The notes under the pieces: model-generated
Database searches by the model: none
What the model saw: the letters and a program-made list of their open reading frames with translations, nothing else
Told to the model about the DNA's origin: nothing
Translations under genes and position numbers: made by a program
NCBI GenBank assembly: GCA_016712445.1
Contig: JADJRB010000002.1
Span: forward strand, 1-64,000
DNA: 64,000 bases
Direction of reading: 5' to 3'
Source of the DNA: Acidobacteriota bacterium
GTDB lineage: Bacteria > Pseudomonadota > Alphaproteobacteria > Caulobacterales > Hyphomonadaceae
In this document: positions 33,045-40,544 of the stretch, one piece after another
Position numbering within the stretch: the stretch's first letter is position 1
Layout: every line of letters starts with the position of its first letter

Positions 33045-34933
33045 CGATCAAAAACTCGATCAGTCGGCGGGATTTTCTCGACGGCGTTGCCCTGACCGTC
33101 GTTTCAGCAGCGTTGCCGCCACTTGCCTTTGCACAAACCAACAATTCCCTATCCACAAACCAACAATCCCCCATCCGGAGTGACTACCCTCCAGAACTCA
33201 CTGGAATGAGAGGAAATCATCCTGGCGCTTTCGATGATGCGCATGCACTCGCTAGGGATGGAGAATCGCCGACCGAATTTCATGAAACGGGCGAAGAGTA
33301 TGATCTGGTCGTCGTTGGTGGGGGAATTAGCGGACTAGCGGCAGCCTTGTTCTTCCAGCAAGCCCGCGGAGTTGGCCAACGCATTCTCATTCTCGACAAT
33401 CATGACGATTTTGGAGGACACGCAAAACGCAATGAGTTTCATACCGGCGGAAAAATGCTGCTTGGTGTCGGCGGCAGCATAAATCTGGAGAATCCAAGCA
33501 AGTATAGCGATGTCGCAAAAGACCTTTTGAGCGAACTTGGGGTAGATTTCAAGCAGCTCAAAAGAGCAAAAGACCCGGATTATTTCTTCGGCGGCGGCAC
33601 GCGCGAAACCGGTATGTTCGTTAAATCGCAAACCGGCGAATCTGCGCTCATTGTTGGACGTTGGTTCGGTGCCTTTTACGGGGACGCTGATGCCAAACCG
33701 CTTGTCGATCAATTGCCGTATCCTCGCAGTGAGAAAGAGAAGCTTCTCAAATTTCTTGGGGGCAACTGGGATTATCTTACCGGGCGGTCAATGTTCGAGC
33801 GCAGTGAATATATGTCATCGACCTCTTACAGAGAGTTCCTGACCAGCAGAGTCGGTCTTGCGCCAGATACTGCTGCGCTTTTTGATCCTCCATTGCTGGC
33901 CAATTACAGCGTTGGTGGTGAGGGACTATCCGTAAATGAAGCGATTAACTCCGGCGCGCCCGGTTTAAGTGGTGTTGGTTGGCCCTGGGGCCTGGCGGAA
34001 CGGCTGCTGGTAGATGGGGACAACTTGTTTGAAGCGCCTCTGTTTCCAGATGGAAATGCGTCTGTTGCTCGGCTGATGGTGCGGCGGCTGATCCCCGGCG
34101 TGGCCGAAGGCAATAGCATGGACGACATTGCCGCTGCTCGCTTCGATTATTCTAAGCTCGATACAGCCGCCTCTCCAGTTCGCATCCGTCTCAATAGCAC
34201 TGCTGTTCGAGTCCGAGAGGAGGGTGAAACAGTCGCGGTCTCTTACATCCAGAACGGCAAACCCGCACGCGTTCGAGCGAAGCACTGTGTGTTGGCTTGT
34301 TTCAATATGATCATTCCACATTTATGTCCCGAAATGAAGGACGAGCAGAAGGATGGCCTGAGGTATGGATCGAAAGCTCCCTTTATCTGGACCAACGTCT
34401 TACTGCGCGACGGGGCTGCGATACGACGCGCCGCCGCCGAAACAATCCTTTGTCCGCAGGGCTACTATAGCATCGTTACCAAGGCTCCGCCCGTGACACT
34501 GCCGGATTTTTCTCCGCCTAGCGAACAGACTGATCCGATAGTCGTGTTCATGGTGCGCGCACCTGTCAGGCATAAAATCCCGGATATGACCATTCGTGAC
34601 CATTACAGGGCCGGTCGCTATCAACTTCTGGAGACACCTTTTTCAGAAATCGAGACTGCAACCAAAGCTCAACTCATGGACTTGTATGGGAGATACGGGT
34701 TCGAAGCTGAGCGAGATATTGAAGCAATAACGGTGAACCGATGGTCGCATGGTTATGCTTATACCTACAGAGAGCTTGACGATCCAGATTTTGAGAAGGG
34801 CGCTTTTCCGCATGAAATCGGACGCCGGAAATTCGGACGAATCTCAATTGCAAACTCGGACTCTGAAGCGCGAGCCTATCTGGATGCCGCAATCGATGCG
34901 GCCTGGCGGGCCGTGACAGAGCAACTCGCCTAA
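33041..34933 (+). CDS. Tat-exported FAD-dependent oxidoreductase
   Basis: The 630-residue protein has a twin-arginine signal (SRRDFLDGVALTVVSAAL, cleavage probably after AFA near residue 30). A Rossmann FAD motif follows (VVVGGGISGLAAALFFQQA) and then a GGHAKRNEF segment. The overall pattern recalls spermidine dehydrogenase-like and related NAD(P)-binding amine oxidoreductases. It would act in the periplasm, oxidising an amine or similar small molecule. It is coupled to the membrane protein in front and controlled by the nearby TetR. The stop is followed within five bases by foreign DNA, so the original downstream context is gone. Confidence 0.8.
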   Translation: MTIKNSISRRDFLDGVALTVVSAALPPLAFAQTNNSLSTNQQSPIRSDYPPELTGMRGNHPGAFDDAHALARDGESPTEFHETGEEYDLVVVGGGISGLAAALFFQQARGVGQRILILDNHDDFGGHAKRNEFHTGGKMLLGVGGSINLENPSKYSDVAKDLLSELGVDFKQLKRAKDPDYFFGGGTRETGMFVKSQTGESALIVGRWFGAFYGDADAKPLVDQLPYPRSEKEKLLKFLGGNWDYLTGRSMFERSEYMSSTSYREFLTSRVGLAPDTAALFDPPLLANYSVGGEGLSVNEAINSGAPGLSGVGWPWGLAERLLVDGDNLFEAPLFPDGNASVARLMVRRLIPGVAEGNSMDDIAAARFDYSKLDTAASPVRIRLNSTAVRVREEGETVAVSYIQNGKPARVRAKHCVLACFNMIIPHLCPEMKDEQKDGLRYGSKAPFIWTNVLLRDGAAIRRAAAETILCPQGYYSIVTKAPPVTLPDFSPPSEQTDPIVVFMVRAPVRHKIPDMTIRDHYRAGRYQLLETPFSEIETATKAQLMDLYGRYGFEAERDIEAITVNRWSHGYAYTYRELDDPDFEKGAFPHEIGRRKFGRISIANSDSEARAYLDAAIDAAWRAVTEQLA

Positions 34934-34937
34934 ACTG

Positions 34938-35080
34938 CATGAATACCCTTATGTCCACAAGCCTGACCCTGCTCGATTGGAGGCCAACACGCCGACAGAA
35001 GCGTCTCCGTTCAAGGGTCGCGTCTTGCTGCTGACAGACCATAACTGCGCGAGCGCTTGTCTGGACTTCACCGACATTGA
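34938..35080 (+). pseudogene. peptidase S41 fragment
   Basis: About 47 codons in an open frame read HEYPYVHKPDPARLEANTPT and then KGRVLLLTDHNCASACLDFT. The second stretch is the nucleophile region (Ser of CASACLDF) of S41 tail-specific-protease-like enzymes. There is no start codon, and the frame is cut at 35078-35080 by the left end of the IS element. The rest of the gene is not found on the other side of the element. Confidence 0.65.
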
Positions 35081-35140
35081 TCTGCCCCCTTCTGGGTGGT
35101 CCAAAATATATGTTGTTTTGGACACGGAAGGAAAAGACAA

Positions 35141-35419
35141 ATGCCATTTAAGAAACACACGCCGGAGGAGATTATCGGCAAGCTGCGTGAGGCGGAGATT
35201 GTGCTGGCGCAGGGAGGGACGACAACGGACGCTTGCCGCCGGCTATCGATCAGCGAGCAGACCTATTACCGCTGGCGCAAGGAATATGGCGGTCTGAAGA
35301 CCGATCAGGCTCGCCGGATGAAAGACCTTGAGAAAGAGAATGCGCGGCTGCGCCGTGAGATCTCAGATCTCACTCTCGACAAGCTGATCCTGCAAGAGGC
35401 TGCTCGGGGAAACTACTGA
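35141..35419 (+). CDS. IS3-family OrfA
   Basis: The 92-residue protein has a helix-turn-helix (FKKHTPEEIIGKLREAEIVL, ISEQTYYRWRKEYGG) and a leucine-zipper region (DLEKENARLRREISDLTLDK). It binds the terminal repeats and, alone, limits transposition. The start ATG 35141 has a ggaag/gaaaag site. The last codons contain the frameshift signal to orfB. Confidence 0.88.
   Translation: MPFKKHTPEEIIGKLREAEIVLAQGGTTTDACRRLSISEQTYYRWRKEYGGLKTDQARRMKDLEKENARLRREISDLTLDKLILQEAARGNY
35407..35413 (+). promoter_or_regulatory. -1 frameshift site (G GGA AAC) for OrfAB transposase
   Basis: GGGAAAC is in the correct phase (cG GGA AAC tac tga) two codons before the orfA stop. Slippage gives G-K-L-L-S-P-A-R-R-R and continues into orfB, making the OrfAB transposase of about 390 residues. 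Confidence 0.72.
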
Positions 35420-36312
35420 GCCCCGCGCGACGGCGGCGCTGTATTGATCATATCCGCAAGGAACTGCCTGTCTCTGAACGCCGCATCTGCCGCGTTCTGG
35501 GCCAGCACCGATCGACGCAGCGTAAAGTTCCGCGCGGGGCCGATGATGAGGAAGCCCTGACTGCAGACATTATCGAGCTGGCGCGCCAATATGGTCGTTA
35601 TGGCTATAGGCGTGTGACAGCGCTCCTGCGCAACGCAGGCTGGCATGTGAACCGCAAGCGGGTGGAGCGCATCTGGCGGCGTGAAGGGCTGAAGGTACCG
35701 CAGAGGCAACCTAAGCGCGGACGGCTGTGGCTGAACGACGGTTCGTGTATCCGGCTGCGCCCTGAATATCCGGGGCATGTCTGGGCTTATGACTTTGTCG
35801 AGGGCCGAACCCATGACGGTCGCAAGTTCCGGATCCTTGCAATCATTGATGAAGCGAGCCGGGAGTGTATGGCCTTGTTGGTTGCACGCCGGATCAGAAG
35901 CGCTAACGTTCTGGCTATCTTAGCTGATCTGTTCGTCATCCACGGCCCGCCAGCGCACATACGGTCTGACAATGGCCCCGAGTTCGTTGCCACCGCCGTG
36001 AAAGGCTGGTTGGCACAGATCGGAGTGCAGGCGCTTTACATAACACCAGGCAGCCCGTGGGAGAACGGCTATTGTGAATCGTTCAACGGCAGCTTGCGTG
36101 ACGAGTTGCTTAATGGCGAAATCTTCTACGGCCTTGCCGAAGCCCAAATCCTGATCGAAGCATGGCGGCGGCATTACAATACTGTCAGACCACATAGCTC
36201 GCTTGGTTATCGCCCACCCGCACCACAGACCGTCCCTTGGCCAGTGCCGTCCTCCGGTTCCGCTTCGCTCCACCTGCGACCAGCACTGGCCAAGGAGGCA
36301 ATCATGCACTAA
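35413..36312 (+). CDS. IS3-family OrfB (DDE transposase catalytic part)
   Basis: The frame runs from the slippage site through SPARRRRCIDHIRKELPVSE and an HTH-like region (YGRYGYRRVTALLRNAGW) to the rve integrase core. The first Asp is in VWAYDFVEGRTHDG, the second in IRSDNGPEF and the Glu in SPWENGYCESFN. The frame is intact to the stop, so the element could be active. Confidence 0.88.
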   Translation, partial: LLSPARRRRCIDHIRKELPVSERRICRVLGQHRSTQRKVPRGADDEEALTADIIELARQYGRYGYRRVTALLRNAGWHVNRKRVERIWRREGLKVPQRQPKRGRLWLNDGSCIRLRPEYPGHVWAYDFVEGRTHDGRKFRILAIIDEASRECMALLVARRIRSANVLAILADLFVIHGPPAHIRSDNGPEFVATAVKGWLAQIGVQALYITPGSPWENGYCESFNGSLRDELLNGEIFYGLAEAQILIEAWRRHYNTVRPHSSLGYRPPAPQTVPWPVPSSGSASLHLRPALAKEAIMH

Positions 36313-36346
36313 CAATCAAACCGGACCACTCAATGGGGGCCGGTCA

Positions 36347-36661
36347 AAATGGGCGTCGACCGGGGTTGGGGTCTTCCAAAAAACGGGGAGCACACAGCAG
36401 GTTGATCCTGACGAGTTACGAAAGAGGGTCGACTTTCATTGGTCGAATTTTTTCGCCCCATACGCAAACGACCCAGCGACCGCTTGGTCTCAAAAAACCC
36501 TGGCCTACGAGGGATCGCGTCGATCGTCCTAGGTGGATAGAGAGAGTTTGTTCGCAGACTCCCTCCCACCGCCAGATACTTCGTTTACAGGCTAGTCGGG
36601 ATCGGGCAGGCGCCCTTGTGGCGCTGGCCGGGGCCAGCACGTTGCGGAGTGACGACGACAC
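36347..36661. other. intergenic scar DNA between IS and acyl-CoA dehydrogenase
   Basis: No complete gene. A short open stretch (about 36380-36530) reads KTGSTQQVDPDELRKRVDFH and onwards as plausible protein, but without a start or known relatives; it may be a gene remnant. The first bases after the element (aaatgggcgtcgaccggggt) resemble terminal sequences of other insertion elements. No promoter or terminator is evident. Confidence 0.35.
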
Positions 36662-37825
36662 ATGAAAACGACAGCTTCAAAGGCGCATGACGCGTTTCGG
36701 GAGGGCATCCGTAGCCTTTGCGCGCAGTTTCCGGCGGCCTACCACAGGGGGCACGGCGCGGCGGAGACCTACCCGGAAGAGTTCATCGAGGCGCTGACAA
36801 AAGGCGGGTGGCTGGCGGCGATGATCCCTGAGGCCTTCGGCGGCGCAGGGCTCGGGCTGACCGAAGCATCGATTGTGATGGAAGAGATCAACCGAGCGGG
36901 CGGCAATGCAGGCCATTGCCACGGCCAGATGTACAACATGAGCACGCTGCTGCGGCACGGCTCGGACGAGCAGAAGCGGATCTACCTGCCGAAGATCGCC
37001 TCCGGCGAGCTGCGCTTGCAATCGATGGCGGTCACCGAGCCGACCACGGGTACCGATACGACCAAGCTGAAGACGCGCGCCGTGCGCAAAGGCGACCGGT
37101 ATGTTGTCAACGGCCAGAAGGTGTGGATCAGCCGCATCCAGCATTCGGACCTGATGATCCTCCTTGCACGGACGACGCCGCTGGCGGACGTGAGCCGCAA
37201 GACAGAGGGCCTTTCGGTGTTCCTCGTCGACCTGAAGATGGCGCTTCAATCGGGCATGAGCATCCGGCCGATTGCCAACATGGTGGGGCATGAAACCAAT
37301 GAAGTGTTCTTCGATAATCTGGAGATACCGGCCGACTGCCTGATCGGGGAAGAGGGCAAGGGGTTCCGGTATATCCTCGACGGTTTGAACGCCGAACGCA
37401 CGCTGATTGCCGCCGAATGTATCGGCGACGGCTACTGGTTCGTTGAAAAGGCTGCCGCATATGCCCGTGAACGGCAGGTTTTTGACCGGCCGATCGGCCA
37501 GAACCAGGGCGTGCAGTTCCCGCTGGCGCGGGCATTCGTGGATATCGAAGCGGCTGACCTGATGCGCTTCGAATCGTGCCGGCGCTTCGATGCCCATGAA
37601 GAGTGCGGCGCCCAAGCCAACATGGCAAAGCTGCTGGCCGCAGACGCGAGCTGGAAAGCGGCGAACGAGTGCCTGCAGATACACGGCGGTTTCGGGTTTG
37701 CGCGCGAATATGATGTTGAGCGCAAGTTCCGCGAGACGAGGCTGTACCAGGTCGCGCCGATCTCGACCAACCTGATCCTTTCCTACGTTGCCGAGCACGT
37801 GCTGGGCTTGCCGCGGTCTTTCTGA
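36662..37825 (+). CDS. acyl-CoA dehydrogenase
   Basis: The 387-residue flavoenzyme introduces a trans-2 double bond into acyl-CoA in fatty acid or related acid breakdown. Visible parts are the N-terminal helical domain (MIPEAFGGAGLGLTEASIVM), FAD-binding signature LQSMAVTEPTTGTDTTKL, the beta-domain WISRIQHSDLMI, and the C-terminal CLQIHGGFGFAREYDVERKF. In that last segment the Glu/Asp cluster holds the likely catalytic base. Length is normal. It stands alone, with scar DNA in front and a convergent regulator behind. Confidence 0.88.
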   Translation: MKTTASKAHDAFREGIRSLCAQFPAAYHRGHGAAETYPEEFIEALTKGGWLAAMIPEAFGGAGLGLTEASIVMEEINRAGGNAGHCHGQMYNMSTLLRHGSDEQKRIYLPKIASGELRLQSMAVTEPTTGTDTTKLKTRAVRKGDRYVVNGQKVWISRIQHSDLMILLARTTPLADVSRKTEGLSVFLVDLKMALQSGMSIRPIANMVGHETNEVFFDNLEIPADCLIGEEGKGFRYILDGLNAERTLIAAECIGDGYWFVEKAAAYARERQVFDRPIGQNQGVQFPLARAFVDIEAADLMRFESCRRFDAHEECGAQANMAKLLAADASWKAANECLQIHGGFGFAREYDVERKFRETRLYQVAPISTNLILSYVAEHVLGLPRSF

Positions 37826-37868
37826 GTGAAAGACATGGGCCCGCGCCGCCACCCGTGCGACTTCGGCT

Positions 37869-38261
37869 TCAATGAGAGGGCTGGATCTGTTCGGAAATCT
37901 GCGAGATCAGCTCACCGGCAACCAGCGGCTTGAGAAGCACGCCCGCATAGCCAGCGGCCAATGCCCGGGCCTTGAGGGTGGTTGAGGCGAAGCCGGTGAT
38001 CATCAGCGCCGGGCAGTTGAGACCTTTGGCGCGGATTCGGGCGAGCAACTCGAATCCGTCGACGGACGGAAGCTTGTAGTCGATCACGAGGCAGTCGGCA
38101 GACGGGAGGGCGCGGCTGCTCAGAAGTTCGATACCGCTGGCATAGGCATCAACAGCAAAGCCGCTTGATCGAAGCACAAGCACCAGGGACCGGCGCACTT
38201 CCTCGTGGTCTTCGATCACGAGGATTCGGGCGGCACTTGCTATAGGCGGTTCGGCCTGCAT
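37869..38261 (-). CDS. single-domain response regulator (receiver only)
   Basis: The 130-residue CheY-like receiver has acidic pocket IEDHE (residues 16-20), phosphorylation site Asp61 in VIDYKLPSVDG, Thr in MITG and Lys111 in VLLKPLVAG. It has no output domain. It lies 105 bp downstream of fixJ on the same strand, so it may be cotranscribed with fixJL and act as a phosphate sink or FixT-like brake on FixL. That role is inference; the receiver family is clear. Confidence 0.85.
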   Translation of the reverse strand: MQAEPPIASAARILVIEDHEEVRRSLVLVLRSSGFAVDAYASGIELLSSRALPSADCLVIDYKLPSVDGFELLARIRAKGLNCPALMITGFASTTLKARALAAGYAGVLLKPLVAGELISQISEQIQPSH

Positions 38262-38366
38262 GCCGGCTCCATCTCGTTCTGTTCGTTCAGGTACCCGGCT
38301 GAGTCAGCGGTGCCCGAACGAAGGAGCTTGCATGGACTGCCGCCGTATGTCGCTACGGATTCCTAC

Positions 38367-38990
38367 CTAGTCCGCAGTGGAGCCGAGCTTGGCATTGAAT
38401 GCGATACGCAGCGCCGCTGACAGGCTGTCGGCCTCCAGTTTCTCCATGACGTGTCCCCGGTGGATTTCGACAGTCCGCGAGGAGATCGACAGATCTTCGG
38501 CAATCGCCTTGTTCGTCATTCCTTCGACCAGCCGCTCCAGAACTTCGCGTTCGCGTTTGGTCAGAGAGGCGATCTTGGCGCGGGCGTTGACTTCGTTGGT
38601 GCGTGAGGCGTCACGGTCTTCCTGATTGTGGAAGGTGGCATTGATGGCGGCGAGCAGGGACTGCTTCTCATAGGGTTTCTCGATGAAATCCTTCGCGCCG
38701 GCCTTCATGGCTTCGACGGCAACCGAAACATCGCCGTGTCCGGTGAGGACGATCACCGGCATTGAGATCCCGTGCTGGTCCAGCGCGCGAAGTACCGCAA
38801 TTCCATCCATGCCCGGCATGCGCACATCCAGCAGCACGCAGCCCTGGCTGGTGCGGTCAACCGTCTGCAGGAAATGCAGACCATCCTTGTAGGTGCGGAC
38901 GTTGAAACCGGCATGGCGCAGCATGAAACTGGCCGAGTGGCGAATGGCCTCGTCGTCGTCGACGAGATGGATGTCTCGATGGTCAGTCAT
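38367..38990 (-). CDS. fixJ: FixJ response regulator
   Basis: The 207-residue protein has an N-terminal receiver (VDDDEAIRHSASFMLRHAG, phosphoacceptor Asp55 in CVLLDVRMPGMDG, Lys105 in FIEKPYEKQ) and a C-terminal NarL/FixJ helix-turn-helix (LTKREREVLERLVEGMTNK, RTVEIHRGHVMEKL). I place the start at ATG 38990, overlapping the end of fixL by 8 bp. Phosphorylated by FixL at low oxygen, it activates microaerobic genes. Its natural target here is the divergent cco cluster, directly or through a FixK not found in this window. Confidence 0.9.
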   Translation of the reverse strand: MTDHRDIHLVDDDEAIRHSASFMLRHAGFNVRTYKDGLHFLQTVDRTSQGCVLLDVRMPGMDGIAVLRALDQHGISMPVIVLTGHGDVSVAVEAMKAGAKDFIEKPYEKQSLLAAINATFHNQEDRDASRTNEVNARAKIASLTKREREVLERLVEGMTNKAIAEDLSISSRTVEIHRGHVMEKLEADSLSAALRIAFNAKLGSTAD

Positions 38991-40134
38991 CGTTGGTGTC
39001 AGCGTCCGGATCTTCAATCTTGAGCGTGAAACTGAATAGTGCGCCGCCCGACTTTACAGATTCTGCCCAGATTTTTCCACCATGGGCATCGATGATCGTC
39101 TGACAAATTGAAAGGCCGAGCCCCATGCCCTTTGGCTTCGAACTGAAGAAGGGGTCGAACAGCGACCTTCCTGACTGATCGGGCAGTCCGGGGCCATTGT
39201 CTCGCACCTGCACGAGCAGCATGGAGTCATCACGCTTCGTAGCGCTGACCCAAATCATCGCCGAAGGCACATCGGCGGTCGCTTCGATCGCATTCTTGAT
39301 CAGGTTGACGACGACTTGCCGGATCTGCAGCCGGTCGGCGTGAGCGGGGGGCAGGTCGTCGTCAATCTTCAGTACGATCCGGGCGAGCGGGCCTTCTATG
39401 CCGATTTTCGACAGCGACGCCGCGTCGCGGATCAGCGAGCCCAGGTCGACGGCGCGTGCGTCTATTTCGCCGCGTGAAACATAGTCGCGCAGACGCCTCA
39501 CAATCTGACCGGCACGGACGGACTGAATGGAAGCCGCGTCGAGCGCCTCCTTAACCAGAAGGATGGTCTCCTCGGTCGGCGTATCCAGGAGGTCACGGGC
39601 GGCTTCGAGGTAGTTGGAAACGGCGGTCAGCGGCTGGTTGAGCTCGTGCGCCATGGCCGACGACATAGTACCCACAGCGCTCAGGCGCGCGAAGGCGACC
39701 AGTTCAGCCTGCATGCTGCTGATTCGGTGAGCTGTGGCCTGTCGCTCGGTTACGTCCCGGATGTAGCCGGTGAAAAGGCGGTGCTCTCCGAGCCGTGCTT
39801 CGCCGATCTTGAGATCGACGGGGATGCGCGTGCCATTCGCGAGCCGGGCTTCCACAATGCGCCCGATGCCGATGATCTGCTTCTCGCCGGTTGAAAGGTA
39901 GTTGTGAATGTAGCGGTCATGATGAGGGCGGTCGTTTTCGCTCATCAGCACGCTCACGTTCTTTCCCGTGATGTCATGCGCTGTGTAGCCGAACAGTTTC
40001 TCGGCTGCCGCACTGAATGCGACGATCGTTCCGTGTTCATCGATGACAATCATGGCGTCAGGGACCGAAGCCAGCACGGTCTGCAGCAGAGACCTGACCG
40101 TCTCGTCGTCCTGGGATTCGAATGGCGACGTCAT
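38983..40134 (-). CDS. fixL: FixL oxygen-sensing histidine kinase
   Basis: The 383-residue soluble sensor has one PAS domain (about 15-130) that retains the haem-ligand context of rhizobial FixL: His72 in HHDRYIHNYL followed by TGEKQIIGIGRIVEARLANG. The kinase follows, with His163 in MAHELNQPL, an N box (VVVNLIKNAIEA) and G boxes (VRDNGPGLP, PKGMGLGLSICQ). The membrane segments of Sinorhizobium FixL are absent; this matches the soluble Bradyrhizobium-like type minus one PAS domain. Oxygen binding should switch kinase activity off. It is coupled to the small membrane gene upstream (TGATG) and to fixJ downstream. Confidence 0.9.
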   Translation of the reverse strand: MTSPFESQDDETVRSLLQTVLASVPDAMIVIDEHGTIVAFSAAAEKLFGYTAHDITGKNVSVLMSENDRPHHDRYIHNYLSTGEKQIIGIGRIVEARLANGTRIPVDLKIGEARLGEHRLFTGYIRDVTERQATAHRISSMQAELVAFARLSAVGTMSSAMAHELNQPLTAVSNYLEAARDLLDTPTEETILLVKEALDAASIQSVRAGQIVRRLRDYVSRGEIDARAVDLGSLIRDAASLSKIGIEGPLARIVLKIDDDLPPAHADRLQIRQVVVNLIKNAIEATADVPSAMIWVSATKRDDSMLLVQVRDNGPGLPDQSGRSLFDPFFSSKPKGMGLGLSICQTIIDAHGGKIWAESVKSGGALFSFTLKIEDPDADTNDD

Positions 40135-40415
40135 CAGACCAGTGTTGGGCCTTTCCCTGCGCCCGGGTCAGCCCGGTTTCCGGCAAACCTTTGATTCGCG
40201 ATCGATAGCACTATCATCGCGGCGCCTGCCAGCGCGACATAGCAGCCCCAGCAATGGCCGATCGCGGGATGCGCGTTCGACAGCGGGATCATGTAAGTTG
40301 AGCCGAGGCAGCCCGGCACCTGCAACATCTCTGGCGAGTTCAGGTGCACGAACGTCTTTGCGAGGCCGATGGCGAGCACACCCAGGCCGGTGATCATCAA
40401 GTAAAGGTTCCGCAT
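40134..40415 (-). CDS. small membrane protein cotranscribed with fixLJ
   Basis: The 93-residue protein has two membrane helices (LYLMITGLGVLAIGLAKTF and CYVALAGAAMIVLSIA). Between them lie Cys/His-rich segments: QVPGCLGSTYMIPLSNAHPA then IGHCWGCYVAL. The His-Cys-x2-Cys pattern at the edge of the second helix could bind metal, haem or form a redox disulphide. Its stop overlaps the fixL start (TGATG), so expression with the sensor is tightly coupled. Function unknown; a membrane anchor or redox input for the otherwise soluble FixL is an attractive but unproven idea. Confidence 0.7.
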   Translation of the reverse strand: MRNLYLMITGLGVLAIGLAKTFVHLNSPEMLQVPGCLGSTYMIPLSNAHPAIGHCWGCYVALAGAAMIVLSIANQRFAGNRADPGAGKGPTLV

Positions 40416-40469
40416 GATCGATCTCCTTCGAATGGCGGACTAGGTGCCTTCGGAACAAGTCGTCGCACA

Positions 40470-40486
40470 TACGTAGGGTCCCCTAT
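40470..40486. promoter_or_regulatory. candidate FixJ-type binding site
   Basis: In the 129-bp divergent spacer, TACGTAG (40470-40476) is followed by GGTCCCCTAT. TAGGG-T-CCCCTA forms an imperfect palindrome next to TATACT (40484-40489), a possible -10 for ccoN. TACGTA-type cores are seen for regulators of the FixJ/NarL class. No FNR/FixK box (TTGAT-N4-ATCAA) is present in the spacer, so direct FixJ control is plausible. Confidence 0.45.
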
Positions 40487-40544
40487 ACTGGCCCCGATCG
40501 CTCAACGGTAATCCACCCGGAAACCGGAGACGAGAGCGAATCCC

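Larger units (their letters stand above)
35078..36346 (+). mobile_element. complete IS3-family insertion sequence
   Basis: The terminal inverted repeats agree closely: left TGATCTGCCCCCTTCTGGGT followed by GGTCC (from 35078) and right TGACCGGCCCCCATTGAGTG followed by GTCC (minus strand from 36346). The 1269-bp element carries orfA and orfB in the usual -1 arrangement. The flanks (gacat before, aaatg after) show no direct repeat, so the site was rearranged after or during insertion. The orfB sequence is clearly related to the older fragment at 30.7 kb, but the terminal repeats differ, so they are not the same element. Confidence 0.88.

Noticed and set aside
36677..37852. Minus-strand open frame of about 391 codons
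   Set aside because: Antisense to the acyl-CoA dehydrogenase.
40416..40544. FNR/FixK box upstream of ccoN
   Set aside because: No TTGAT-N4-ATCAA-like sequence on either strand of the spacer.
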